Below are positions 8,735 to 22,200 of a stretch of 64,000 nucleotides of DNA, in pieces (positions within the stretch are counted from its first letter, which is position 1; each line of letters begins with the position of its first letter). A program made the translations under genes and the position numbers. The notes beneath the pieces are model-generated. The model made no database searches and was not told the DNA's origin. It saw only the letters and a program-made list of their open reading frames with translations. This DNA comes from Costus lasius (taxonomy: Eukaryota; Streptophyta; Magnoliopsida; Zingiberales; Costaceae): assembly GCA_027563935.2 (NCBI GenBank), contig CM050449.1, positions 54,577,949 through 54,641,948 on the forward strand. The letters are read 5' to 3'.

Positions 8735-11700
8735 CTAATGGTTGAGAAATCTCAAACCCATATTATTACAGTGCTTCTCATGCTTCTGCTGCGCCAGAGG
8801 CTTGGTAAGCGGGTTAGCCAGATTGTCATCTGTATGAACCTTGCAGATTTTGATCTCGCCACGATCAATGATCTCCCGGATCAAATGAAACCGTCTCTGT
8901 ATGTGCTTGGACTTCTAGTGCGACCGTGGTTCCTTTGCTTGTGCGATTGCTCTAGTGTTATCACAGAAGATAACCAAAGGATCTGCACTCGAAGGAACAA
9001 CACCAAGTTCCTGAACGAACTTGCGAATCCATACTGCCTCCTTGGATGCTTCCGAGGCTGCAACATACTCGGCTTCTGTTGTGGAATCAGCAACAGTTAA
9101 CTGTTTGAAACTTTTCCACACCACTGCTCCTCCATTCAAGCTAAAAACATAGCCTGATTGCGATCGGAAATCATCCTGGTCCGACTGGAACGAAGCGTCA
9201 GTATATCCTTCTATACTGAGTTCTTCCTAACCACCATATATCAAGAACATATCTTTGGTCCTCCGCAGATATTTCAAAATGTTCTTGACCGCAATCCAGT
9301 GCGCCTGTCCTGGATTACTTTGGAATCGACTGGTCACGCTTAACCCGTAAGCGACGTTTGGGCGAGTACACAACATCGTATACATAATGGATCCAATCGC
9401 CGAAGCATAAGGCGTATTGTCCATTTCATCTTTCTCAGTCTGTGTTTGTGGACACTGACTCTTTGAAAGATCCAGACCATGTCTGACTGGAAGATATCCT
9501 CTTTTAGAATTCTCTAAATGAAATCTCTCCAGGACTTTATCGATGTAAGTACTCTGGCACAGCCCGAGAAGCCTCTTAGATCTATCCCTGTACATCTTCA
9601 CACCTAATACATAGGCTGCTTCTCCTAGATCTTTCATCTGGAAACATTTTCCTAACCATGCTTTAACAGCATGGAGTTCAGGAATATCGTTTCCAATGAT
9701 TAAGATATCATCGACGTAGAGGACTAGGAAAGTAATCACGCTCCCACTAAACCTCTTATATACACACGGGTCATCTTCGTTCTTGATGAAACCAAACTCA
9801 CAGATTGATTCATCAAAACGAATATTCCAGCTTCTAGATGCTTGTTTAAGTCCATAAATAGACTTCTTTAATTTGCATAATTTATGACGATCTGATGGAT
9901 TAGTGAAACCTTCAGGTTGTGTCATATACACATCCTCATCCAGTTTTCCATTAAGGAAAGCGGTCTTCACATCCATCTGCCAGATCTCATAATCATAATA
10001 TGCTGCTATCGCGAAAAGAATCCGAATAGACTTGAACATGGCTACAGGAGAGAAAGTTTCATCATAATCTATCCCGTAGATTTGTCTGAAACCTTTCGCA
10101 ACTAGCCTGCCTTTATAGGTAATCACGTTACCATCCATGTCAATCTTCTTCTTGAAGATCCATTTACAGCCTATAGGGATTACTCCCGTAGGCGGATCAA
10201 CCAAATCCCAGACTTGGTTATCTGACATGGAGTCCATTTCGGCTCGCATAGCTTCAAGCCATCTAGCTGACTCCGGTCCACTGACCGCATCCGCATAATT
10301 GAGGGGTTCATCATTATCCATGATGTAGACTCCGTCATAGCGCTCAGGCTGTCGACGAATCCTTCCCGATCTTCGCGGTTCCTGTGTTATCTGAGCCTCA
10401 GGTTGTTCCATAACCTGCTCTACTGGCCCAGGCTCATCCAACTCTGCTTGACTACTTTGTCCTTCGTTTGGATTCTCATCCAGCTTTATTTCTCTCCCAC
10501 TGGCTTCTTGCAGAAGAAACTCCTTCTCAAGAAAAACTGCCGTCCGAGCAACAAATACTTTGTTCTCTTTGGGATCGTAGAAATAATAACCCTTAGTTTC
10601 CTTAGGGTATCCGACAAAGACACATTTCTCAGATCTACTCTCCAGTTTCCCAGAGGCGAGCTTTTTGACATAAGCCTCGCAACCCCAGATCTTAAGAAAT
10701 GTCAAGCTTGGCTGTTTCCCATACCATAACTCATATGGAGTCGTTGAAACTGCCTTGGATGGCACTCGGTTTAGTACCTTTGCAGCTGTTTCGAGTGCAA
10801 AACCCCAAAAGGAGTAAGGTAGAGTAGCCTGACTCATCATAGAACGAACCATATCAAGTAATGTTCTATTTCTCCTCTCGGACACACCATTCCATTGCGG
10901 TGTTCCTGGCGGAGTGAGCTGTGAGATAATCCCACACTCCTTCAGATAGTCAGTAAACTCTCGACTTAGGTATTCTCCACCTCGATCAGAACGAAGTGCC
11001 TTGATATTTCGGCCTAGCTGATTTTGTACTTCATTTTTGAACTCTTTGAACTTGTCAAAAGATTCACTCTTATGTCTCATCAGATAGACATACCCATATC
11101 TACTGAAATCATCAGTAAAGGTAATGAAGTATGAATAGCCACCTCTGGCATGTTTACTAAACGGCCCACACACATCACTGTGTATAAGGTCAAGTAAACC
11201 TGAAGCCCTTTGACCTTTGTGAGGAAAAGGAGCCTTCGTCATTTTACCCATTAAACAAGCTTTGCATGTATCAATCTCCTCATAGGAGAATGATCCCAGC
11301 AGTCCATGGTCATGCAACCGCTTAATGCGTTTCTTGTTAATATGGCCTAAACGACTTTGCCATAGCAAGGTGCTGTCATCAGCATACTTGGCTTTCTTAT
11401 TATCAATGTTTTGTATAGAACATTCCATGTCCAACATGAACAACCCATTGTTAATTGATCCAGAAGCATAAACAATATTATCATAAGAAATTACACACTT
11501 TGAAATATTGCATTCAAAGGAAAATCCTTTCCTGACAAGAGCAGGAATAGAGATAATATTTTTCGTAATGCTGGGTACAAAATAACAATTGTTTAGTTCT
11601 AATACAAGTCCAGATGGTAATGAGATGTAATAAGTTCCTACAGCAACAGCAGCAACCCGTGCCCCGTTTCCAACTCGTAGGTCCACCTCATGCTGTCCCA

Positions 11701-12619
11701 CCTGTCTTCTTCTCTTGAGTTCCTGTACATTTGAACAAATGTGAACTCCACATGCAGTGTCCAACACCCATGAAATAGAAGAAGAAGATATCATGACTTC
11801 AGTCACAAATATACCTGAGCCAGAAGCGATGCTTCCCTTCTTGTCTCCTTGGAGCGCTTTACAGTCCTTTTTCCAGTGACCAAGCTGGCCACAGTGGAAA
11901 CATCTGTTGTCCTTCGACCGCTTCACCTTTTGTTTCAGAGCCTTGCTGTAGTTCTTGACAGGGGCCTTACCCTTCTTCCCCTTCTTCTTGTTCCTGGAGG
12001 GGAACATCAAGACAGAGGTTGAAGGCTTTCCCTTCAGAGTTTCCTCCGTAGTCAAGAGCATATTCAGCAACTCTGCCGGAGTACAGTCGATCTTGTTCAT
12101 ATTAAAATTAATAATGAACGCATCGAAGGAAGCCGGGAGAGACTGCAGAATAATGTCTACAGCAAGCTCCTGGTTGATGGTATGCCCCAGTTTCTCTAGA
12201 GCCTCTTTGTGCCCAATCATCTTGAGCACGTGAGCTCCCACTGGGCTCCCTTCAGCCAGTTTGCTCTGAAAGAAAAGCTTGGTCAGATTATAGCGTTCAG
12301 TCCTCGCCTGTGCAGCATATAGCATCTTGAGGTTTGCTATGATTTCCATAGCAGACATATCCTCATGTTGACGCTGCAATGGTGGCGTCATAGACGCTAG
12401 CATCAGGCAAGCAACATCAATGCTATCATTGACATGCTTTTCATAGGCATCGCGAACCGCCCTTGCGGCGTTCGCAGCGGGTTGAGGCGGTATAGCCGTC
12501 TCGAGGACATACAGTTTCCTCTCAGCCTTAAGAACGATCTTAAGGTGTCCGAACCAGTCTGAGAAGTTTGGCCCAGCAAACTTCTCCCTTTCCAGTAGGG
12601 ATCGCACATTGAAGCTCAT
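8735..12619 (-). pseudogene. Copia Gag-Pol polyprotein (E2), two TAG stops
   Basis: ATG at 12619 opens 1130 residues with Gag CCHC, protease, integrase and RT motifs (AFLNGKLDEDV, LYVDDILIIGN) intact. A TAG at 9227-9229 replaces the CAG of GGQEELS just before RNase H, and a second TAG at 8915-8917 replaces CAG in RSHQK. The frame otherwise continues to the natural stop at 8735. Both are C-to-T changes at CAG, a CHG methylation context. The product would lack RNase H, so the copy is probably not autonomous. Confidence 0.85.
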
Positions 12620-14437
12620 GGTGTTCGTTGCTGCAGGAATCTACAACAATGCAAGAACAGCAAGGTCAGTGTCAATGTCTAGAATCAATCCAGGACTTAA
12701 GAAAGATTCTTTTCTCACTATTTTATCTGGCTGAAAAATCCAGCAAAATAGCCCGAAAGAGTAACACTCTTTTAGTGAGATGGGATCCAGATTTCATACT
12801 TGGTCTCCGCGTCCCGCTCAGGCGAGATAAGATGCACAGAGAGTACAAGCACTAATTTCTGGTAGGCAATCCCTGCCTATCGCCAACCCGTGCGATTCCC
12901 CATCATCTGGGCAATCCAGCAGACTGTGCCAACTGAGTTGGTACAACACAGTCTCTAATCCCTCAGATGGCTGCCTCCATGTGCTACCATATGCGCCACA
13001 TATGCAGTCCACATGGTCAAGCTGACCTGTCCTACTCCCTGGACCACCACGTGCTATGCTGAGCAACGAGAAGCGATAAATCCCTTCTCTGTAACACGCA
13101 GGTGAAATCACACACCGTCTGAAGATAGATGGACGTGCCCACTGAGTGGGTACAACACGGCTCCAACGATAGTCAGAACAGTGAGGTTTCGCGTCAGAAG
13201 GCTATCGAGCTTGATATTTTAGCGTTGGATTTTAACGGTCTTTTATCTTCTCAACTATCATGCAAACCCTATGGTGATAGCAGAAGATAAATAAATCATG
13301 CAATTCTAATTATAAACAATAAGTAGAAAGCATGCTGATCTTATGTGGTAAAAGCCCATTAACCCTAAGTAAGACCTTAATTTTCACTTAAGTCTTCACT
13401 TGAGCTTTCTTCATGGGTCTTTTATCTTCTCTGGCCCAACCTAGGGCCCAAGCGCCTAATGCAGCTCAGGTGCGCCTACCAGGTGAATGCGCTTGTCATA
13501 GGGTCGAACCCTAGACCTCCCACCTGGTCAAGCCTCTGCTGCATGCGCTTCTGCCAACTGTGCTCTATGCTCATGTCTGATTAAACTTACAATTTAATCT
13601 ACCTAGACATGTTTGACTCGCAGGTCAATTATACATTATAAATTAAATAACATGTGATTCGCAGATCACAATAAAAATTAATTTACAATTTAAGCCAGGC
13701 TCGCAGGCCCCAGCACAGCACACATTAACATGGGCAGCCCACATAAGATTAAATAAACAAGCACATGCCATCCAATTAACATGTGATCCATTAATAAGAA
13801 AATAACATTTTGAAAAACCCATTGGCATCAATTTTAGTTTTCTTATATGCCCTACAACCTTACAACGGTCCATTGATAGGGATCCACTCATCCATCTAGT
13901 CAGATCCACTGCCCTTGCATGCACCAAGTCCTAACTGACTTGAGTTGACCTAATGGTCAACCATGCATGCGCAAAGGGCTGAACAACCCTCATGAGTTTC
14001 GGCAAGTGGGTGTGACCCCGGGCCTAACTCATGTGCGTTCAGTAGCTGTCTCAACCAGACCTTGCTACACGCCCTTGATGCAGTCGACCTATAGCCACCT
14101 CGTGCTTGCGCACAGGTGCTATTTGGTCAACCCATCTAGGCTGTCAGATGGTCTGATCAGACTATTTGGATCTAACCTAGAAGATGATTTCAACCCTATC
14201 AACCCATCTAAGGGTTTAAAGTAGGGGCACCTTAGATCTAATGAGGCGCGCAAGATCTTTTTATTTGTCAAAAACAACATGTAAGAAGCGCCAACAAACA
14301 TGCGCCACCAAGCATTAAACATACATCTAAGTTCTCAAACTAGCATGTAGTTTTTCGGCATGTTATTAGATCTACTCTTTGCAAACGCAAACAAGGATCA
14401 CATATAAGCAATCATATGAATCAAGCAATAACCGCAT
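12620..14437 (-). other. Leader of E2
   Basis: This has the same organisation as the E1 leader: palindromes at 12929-12941 and 13138-13150, hairpin 13243-13290, and a T-arm-like palindrome around 13500. I see no convincing coding sequence. Confidence 0.65.
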
Positions 14438-14449
14438 GCTCTGATACCA
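14438..14449 (-). other. Primer binding site of E2 (initiator tRNA-Met)
   Basis: TGGTATCAGAGC on the minus strand lies two bases from the LTR end. Confidence 0.9.
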
Positions 14450-14451
14450 AT

Positions 14452-16130
14452 TGTAGGGGTCCCCTTCAAGGGGGGAGCGCAAGGGGGTGAAACCCTATGG
14501 GGGCGCATATCAAGAATTTCATAGCGGAAGCTAGGGTTTCCTTGGGATCATTTGAAGAAGCATATGATCAACTTGTCGAAAACTTGCAAGTATGAATGAA
14601 AGATCATACCATAGCCATTGTGTGAGTGGTGTCTTGGAATCAAGAGAGCAAAATTGGTCTCCTCCAAACGGTGCGCACACAAGATGAAGTCGGCTACTCT
14701 TTGAGATCCTTGTGCTAGCAAGGTTCATCAAAGGTGCTTGTCGTATGGAAGGGATGAGATGTCTCTCTTTGGCAGAGAGCTCCTTGTCAAATCCTCTCCT
14801 TCTCGTCAACCTCTCCAACACGAAAGTGCAAGGCGTTGAAGTGAAGAGAGCAACGCATATGCGTTATGGCGTTAGAGGCCCTTCATGAATTACCATAAAT
14901 GGAAGTCATGCGCCTTGATGATCTATAACCGATCAAAACGCCATGAAACTTTGAACCATGCGTTCACACATGTGAACCGGTTCAAGTTGGATTGGTTCAA
15001 AGACCAAATTAGGCCAAGCTTTGGTCTAGATCTCCTATGAACCAAATGGTTCAAGATCTAACCGCACATCTCAAGATGCTCTTGATCTCACCGATCTAGC
15101 ATCCAATCTCTCGATCGAAGCTTACCGATCTCAAGCTCTAACCAATCAAACATGATCAGACCAGATCTCACTTACGATCAGAGTTTAAACCCCTTTAAAC
15201 TGAACCCAAAGAATTCAGTCCACACGATCTGACTTAAGTAAGCCATATCATCAAATTGTGCGACCCTGAGGGTTCCTTTAAATGTCGGTAACGATAACTT
15301 GTGTTATCACGATCAGTGAGGGGTATCTAGCAACACATCACTGTCTCCCGATATAAAGGAAAGAGTCTTCCAAGACTACACCCAAACCACAGCACAAGTG
15401 TGAATCAACTTCACTAGGCATACATGTTTCCTTTGCCACTGGATGTTCTTATTGGACAAGCGTGTCAAGCCTGTAACTCCAATATGATGAGCATGATTAG
15501 ATCAGATGAACATAGTCACCTGGGTATGGCCATACACTTTCTCAATCATCTCATTCAAGGGGGGCCCCTTTTGAACATCACACTCCAATCAAGGAGACGG
15601 TAATCCTATATCTATCACTAGTGTCCTAACCTGACTCATGATCATTATCCAAGATAGTCTATAACCATTATGTTTCAAATGAAATTGAACTACCTCAAAA
15701 CAATGACAATCATCAATTTAGAAACACAAGTGATCTCAAGTCAGAGGACATGTGCCACTTGTTGCAAACAAGGATTATTCACATTGTGACAAGCAATTGA
15801 ATGTCCTAGTAGGGTCTGTCCAGTACATCCAATGTACCCATGAGTCTACATCTTATTCCATGCTCGAAGCATCCTATAAGATTAGAACACATATTAGTCT
15901 CAATCATATCAAGGCTGTCTCATGTTCACCAAGATATCTCGACTAAGGACTTAACTGCATGTCAGCCTAGCTGAACAGCATTGAGACATTATTCAGAAGT
16001 ACAATTATTGCAGCAGACAATGTAACAACCTGAATAACAACCATTGCCTTTATAAACATAAGAGTTTATATACATGATACTGATAGAATCCCAAGGCCTC
16101 AAACATTAGACTTAAGGGCATACCCCAACA
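14452..16130 (-). repeat. 5' LTR of E2 (1679 bp)
   Basis: It starts tgtaggggtcccc and ends ccccaaca. It carries the promoter box gatataaagg (15351-15360, TATA on the minus strand) and the stem-loop 15293-15308. The right flank tgaag (16131-16135) would be the target-site repeat, but its partner is outside the window. Confidence 0.9.
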
Positions 16131-17486
16131 TGAAGCTTGCGAACCTATCTTGGTGGCACATCAAACTTCAAGATTGGGTGGCGCTTGCATGCTTAATGGT
16201 GAAATTTGGCATGGCCAAGCCCTTGGGCTTGTGAGCTAGCCATCTTGGCTCTTTGCACGGAGGTACATCTTTTTGGAGAAGCTACCATGGCATTGGCCGA
16301 ACCATGGGGTGTCCTTCTAGGGTTTCCCTAAAAGTACCGCTATGGTTTACGAGCTAAACCATGGTAAGAAGGATCTTGGAGCCAACCTTGAAGATCAAGC
16401 TAGAGATCAGCTAGGTTAGGTCTAGTTTTAGGGGCTTGTGTCCTAGGTCATGAGTTGAACCCCTTTTGGCAAGGGTCGGTTCAATGTATAGAATGAGCTA
16501 TGATCACATCATCCCTTTACTGCTTTCATTATCTATTAAAGCAAAGCATGCTTGTGATGTTTTATCTTTATGTTATCACTATAGGATTGCATGCCTGTAA
16601 TGCTAGACATAAGATAAAACTATGAGGATGAGACCTCAAAAACCCTCGATCAAAATATCAAGTCTAGTAGCCTTCTTATGCGTAGCCCTCCTCCAGCTAT
16701 CTATCAGTGGTGTTGTGCATTGTTTCCCACCCTCGTGGGGCACACCCATTTATCTTTAGAAGGTGTGTGGTGACAATGGTTTCCTCAGTCCAGTTTTAAC
16801 CTAGACATGCCTTCGCAAGGAAACTCGTTGGCCCTGGGCCTTACGGTTAGGAATGGACTTGACTAGATTTTCACATGTGCTGGGCACATGGCGGAACTCT
16901 AGAGGAATTGTTGAGAGGTTAGGGTTTCACGCTATATCTAGCCCTCGCTGGACATGTAATGCCTAGACTGTATCAATAAGGGGAGTTGCTAAGAGCAATC
17001 AGCCAGCGTGCCCACCTTATGAAGCATGGGTCACTTTGTGCATCTCATCCTACCCTCGTGGGACACGAAACATCATGTGAAATAAGGATCCCATCTCACT
17101 AGAAAATTTTGAATTTTCCGATTGACTATGTGGGTTGTCTATTCGATTAAAATAGTGGGCGCCATGATCATTTAATACAAGTCCAAAATGAATGATCTAA
17201 AAGTAGTTCTAATCTACTATTTCTTGGTTGTTGCAGAACAATGGCTACAAACACTGGCGGATTAACATTGCGATCCCTTCTTCAGAAAGACAAGTTGGTT
17301 GGTTCCAACTTTACGGACTGGCATCGGAACTTGAGGATAACCCTCAAGCTCGAGAAGAAGTTGTATGTCCTTGAGTAGCCTCTTCCTGCGACTCCTGCGC
17401 CTAATGCCCGAGCGGCAGACAGGGATGCTTTTAGAAAGCATCAAGATGACTCTTTGGAAGTAGCATGTCTCATGCTAGCCACTATG
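16131..17486 (+). mobile_element. Truncated plus-strand copia: leader and gag start
   Basis: A leader-like, non-coding stretch (16131-17240) runs into an ATG just after ttgttgcag, as in related copia elements. No LTR edge or tRNA-Met primer site is visible. The left end was cut by E2 and the right end is abutted by the Athila-like LTR. Two cccaccctcgtgggg-type inverted repeats (around 16731 and 17052) lie in the leader. Confidence 0.6.
17241..17486 (+). pseudogene. Copia gag fragment (N-terminus)
   Basis: The translation begins MATNTGGLTLRSLLQKDKL and aligns with the Gag start of E1-E4 (RSLLEREKF, FSDWFGHLKI, KLYVLE), so it is a distant relative of the same clade. An in-frame TAG stops it after 45 codons (17376-17378). 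Homology then continues (SLEVACLMLA) until 17486, where the Athila-like LTR begins. This is a dead remnant. Confidence 0.75.
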
Positions 17487-17602
17487 TGATGACACCAAAA
17501 TATATAGTATATTTGTTATCATTTTAGATATATTTTCATGCTAAATTGAGGATCTTTTGCTTATTTTTATGCTCAATTCATCAAATATTGCAAAGTCTAC
17601 TT
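17487..17602 (+). repeat. Athila-like 5' LTR, first segment
   Basis: An AT-rich TG start, interrupted at 17602 by E3. The last five bases tactt recur at 26641-26645 as the E3 target-site duplication, so this segment joins 26646. Confidence 0.7.
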
Positions 17603-19258
17603 TGAAAGTCCCTAAAAAGGGGGGGGGGGGCGAAACCCTAATAGCATGCGCAAATAAAACTTTTCTAGGGTTTCATGAGGATCGAATAGTATGGACATAT
17701 GATCAACTTAAGATTGAAAGCATAGAGATGCGTTACCATTGCCATTTCTTGGATGGCGTCTTGGAATCAAAGAATCGAATGCTTCTTCTCCAAAGGCAAC
17801 GCACACAAGGTGAAGATGGCTTTCTCCTTGTCGTCCTTTGTGCTAGCAAAGATCTTCAAGTGTCCTTGTCGCGTGAAGGAGATTTTTAGAGAATGACCTC
17901 TTGCTTGCCGAATGGTTTTTCTCTCTTGGCGTGAAGACAACCCAAGTCGAGAGAGGAAGAGGCGATGCGTTGAGGCGTTGTGGAGTTGTGGCGTTACATG
18001 ACTTCCAAAAATAGAAAGTCATGAAGCCATGCGCCCACGCCATGATAACCGACCTAAACGCCTTCATATTGAACCATGCGTTCACACATGTGAACCGGTT
18101 CAAACCAATTCGGTTCAATTACATTTGGTTCAAAGACCAAATCAAACCAGCATTGGTTCAGATCTTATCAAACCAAATGGTTTAAGATCTAACCGTTCAT
18201 CTCTTGATGCTCTTGATCTCACTGATCTAGCATCAATACTCTCGATCGAAGCTTACCGATCTCAAGCCCTAATCAATCAAACATGATCAGACCAGATCTC
18301 ACTTACAATCAGAGTTTAAATTCCTTTAAATTGAACCAAAACAATTCAGTCCACACGATCTGACATAAGAAAGCCATATCATCAAATTGTGCGACCCTAA
18401 GGGTTTCCTTTAAATGTCGGTAGACGATAACTTACGTTATCACAATCAGTGAGGGATATCTAGCAACACATCACTGTCTCCCGATATAAAGGAAAGAGTC
18501 TTCCAAGACTACACCCAAACATAGCACAAGTGTGAATTCAATTCATTTGGCATACATGTTTCCTTTGCCACTGGATGTTCTCGTTGGACAAGCATGTCAA
18601 GCCTGTAACTCCAACATGATGAGAATGATTAGATCATATGAACATAGTCATCTGGGTATGGCCATACACTTTCTCAACCATCTCATCCAAGGGGCCCCTT
18701 AAGAACATCACACTCCAAACAAGGAGAAGGCAATCCTATATCTATCACTAATGCCCTAACATGACTCGTGCTCATTATCCAAGATAGTCTATAACCATTA
18801 TGTTTCAAATGATATTGAACTACCTCAAAACAATGCCAATCATCATTTAGAAACACAAGTGATCTCAAGTCAGAGGAAATATGCCACTTGTTTGCATACA
18901 AGGATTATTCACATTGTGACAAGCAATCGAATATCCTAAGTAGGGTCTGTCCAGTACATCCAATGTACCCATGAGTCTACATCTTATTCCATGCTCGAAG
19001 CATCCTATAAGATTAGAACACATATTAGTCTCAATCATATCAAGGCTGTCTCATGTTCACCAAGATATCTCGACTAAGGACAAAACTGCATGTCAGCCAT
19101 GCTGAACAGCATTGAGACATTATTCAGAAGTATACATATTGCAGCAGATAATGTAACAACCTGAACAACAACCATTGCCTTTATAAACATAGAGTTTATA
19201 CATGATACTGATATAATCCCAAGGCCTCAAACATTAGCCTTAAGGGCATACCCCAACA
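17603..19258 (-). repeat. 3' LTR of E3 (1656 bp)
   Basis: It begins tgaaagtccc, has a run of 12 G (17619-17630) and ends ccccaaca. The promoter box is at 18483-18492 and the stem-loop at 18426-18441. Confidence 0.92.
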
Positions 19259-19278
19259 ATCTCCCACTTGCACTTAAT

Positions 19279-22200
19279 CTAATGGTTGAGAAATCTCAAA
19301 CCCATATTATTACAGTGCTTCTCATGCTTCTGCTGCGCCAGAGGCTTTGTAAGCGGGTCAGCTAGATTGTCATCTATATGAACCTTGCAGACTTTGATCT
19401 CGCCACGATCAATGATCTCCCGGATCAAGTGAAACCTTCTCTGTATGTGCTTGGACTTCTGGTGCGACCGTGGTTCCTTTGCTTGTGCTATTGCTCCAGT
19501 GTTGTCACAGAAGATAACCAATGGACCTGCACTCGAAGGACAACACCAAGTTCTTGAACGAACTTACGAATCCACACTGCCTCCTTGGATGCTTCCGAGG
19601 CTGCAACATACTCGGCTTCTGTTGTGGAATCAGCAACAATTGATTGTTTGAAACTTTTCCACACCACTGCACCTCCATTCAAGCTAAAAACATAGCCTGA
19701 TTGCGATCGGAAATCATCCTGGTCAGATTGGAACGAAGCATCAGTATATCCTTCAATACTGAGTTCTTCCTGACCTCCATATACCAAGAACATATCTTTG
19801 GTCCTCCGAAGATATTTCAAAATGTTCTTGACTGTAATCCAGTGTGCCTGTCCTGGATTACTTTGGAACCGACTGGTCACGCTTAACCCTTAAGCGACAT
19901 CTGGGCGAGTACACATCATCGCATACATGATGGATCCAATAGCCGAAGCATAAGGCGTATTGTCCATTTCATCTTTCTCAGTCTGTGTTTGTGGACACTG
20001 ACTCTTTGAAAGATTCAGACCATGTCTGACTGGAAGATACCCTCTTTTAGAATTTTCCAAATGGAATTTCTCCAAGACTTTATCGATGTAAGTACTCTGG
20101 CACAGCCCGAGAAGCCTCTTAGATCTATCTCTGTAGATCTTCACACCTAATACATAGGCTGCTTCTCCTAAATCTTTCATCTGAAAACATTTTCTTAACC
20201 ATGCTTTGACAGCATGTAGTTCAGGAATATCGTTTCCAATGATTAAGATATCATCGACGTAGAGGACTAGGAAAGTAATCACGCTCCCACTAAACCTCTT
20301 ATATACACACGAGTCATCTTCATTCTTGATGAAACCAAATTTACAGATTGATTCATCAAAACGAATATTCCAGCTTCTTGATGCTTGCTTAAGTCCATAA
20401 ATGGACTTCTTTAACTTGCATATTTTATGACGATCTGATGGATTGGTGAAACCTTCAGGTTGTGTCATATACACATCCTCTTCCAGTTTTCCATTAAGGA
20501 AAGCGGTCTTCACATCCATTTGCCAGATCTCATAATCATAATATGCTGCTATCGCAAGAATAATCCGAATAGACTTGAACATAGCTACAGGAGAGAAAGT
20601 TTCATCATAATCTATCCCGTAGATTTGTTTGAAACCTTTCGCAACTAGCCTGCCTTTATAGGCAACCACGTTACCATCCATGTCAATCTTCTTCTTGAAG
20701 ATCCACTTACAGCCTATAGGGATTACTCCCGGAGGCGGATCAACCAACTCCCAGACTTGGTTATCTGACATGGAGTCCATCTCGGCTCGCATAGCTTCAA
20801 GCCATCTCGCTGATTCCGGTCCACTGACCGCATCCGCATAAGTGAGGGGTTCATCATCAATGATGTAGACTCCGTCATAGCGCTCAGGCTATCGACGGAT
20901 CCTTCCCGATCTACGCGGTTCCCGTGATATCTGAGCCTCAGGTTGAATATCAACCTAATCTACTGGCTCAGGCTCATCCAACTGTGCTTGACTACTTTGT
21001 CCTTCTTCTAGATTCTCATCCAGCTTTATTTCTCTCCCACTGGCCTCTTGCAGAAGAAATTCCTTCTCAAGAAAAATAGCCGTACGAGCAACAAATACTT
21101 TGTTCTCCTTGGGATCGTAGAAATAATAACCCTTAGTTTCCTTAGGGTAACCGACAAAGATACATTTATCAGATCTGCTCTCCAGTTTCCCAGAGGCGAG
21201 CTTTTTGACATAAGCCTCGCAACCCCAGATCTTAATAAATGTCAAGCTTGGCTGTTTCCCATACCATAACTCATATGGAGTCTTTGAAACGGCCTTGGAT
21301 GGCACTCGGTTTAGTACCTTTGCAGCTGTTTCCAGTGTAAATCCCCAAAAGGAGTAAGGTAGAGTAGCCTGACTCATCATTGAACGAACCATATCCAGTA
21401 AGGTTCTATTTCTCCCCTCGGACACACCATTCCATTGCGGTGTTCCTGGCGGAGAGAGATGTGAGATAATCCCACACTCCTTCAGATAGTCAGTAAACTC
21501 TCGACTCAAGTATTCTCCACCTCGATCTGAACGAAGTGCCTTGATATTTCGGCCTAGCTGATTTTGTACTTCATTTTTGAACTCTTTGAACTTGTCAAAA
21601 GATTCACTCTTATGTCTCATTAGATAGACATAACCATACCTACTGAAATCATCAGTAAAGGTAATGAAGTATGAATAGCCACCTCTGGCATGTTTACTAA
21701 ATGGCCAACACACATCACTGTGAATGAGGTCAAGTAAACCTGAAGCCCTTTGACCTTTATTAGAAAAAGGAGACTTCGTCATTTTACCCATTAAACAAGC
21801 TTTGCATGTATCAGGCTCCTCATAGGAGAATGATCCCAGCAGTCCATGGTCATGCAACCGCTTAATGCGCTTCTTGTTAATGTGTCCTAAACGACTATGC
21901 CATAGCAAGGTGCTGTCATCAGCATACTTGGCTTTCTTATTATCAATTTGATGTACAGAACATTCCATGTCGAACATGAATAACCCATTGTTAATCGACC
22001 CAGTAGCATAAACAATATTATCAAAGGAAATATAACACTTTGAAGTTTTGCATTCAAAGGAAAACCCTTTCCTGACAAGAGCAGGAATAGAGATAATATT
22101 TTTAGTTATGCTCGGTACAAAATAACAATTGTCCAGTTCTAATACAAGACCAGATGGTAAAGAGATGTGATATTCTCCTACAGCAACAGCAGCAACCCGT

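Larger units (their letters stand above)
8108..16130 (-). mobile_element. Copia element E2 (Angela/BARE-like), split by E1
   Basis: Minus-strand layout: 5' LTR 14452-16130, primer site 14438-14449, leader 12620-14437, polyprotein region 8735-12619, polypurine tract 8715-8727, 3' LTR remnant 8108-8714. E1 is inserted in the 3' LTR at ggtat. The rest of that LTR is not in the window apart from the 697-869 copy. By eye the overlapping 607 bp of the two LTRs differ at about six positions (near 1 percent), so E2 is older than E3 or E4. Confidence 0.85.

Noticed and set aside
16131..17240. Possible host gene upstream of the ATG at 17241
   Set aside because: The downstream frame is copia Gag and the upstream part behaves like a copia leader, with no coding pattern.
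17619..17630. Run of 12 G as a G-quadruplex candidate
   Set aside because: It is a single homopolymer at an LTR edge, equal in both E3 LTRs and absent from other subfamilies. I see no support for a function.
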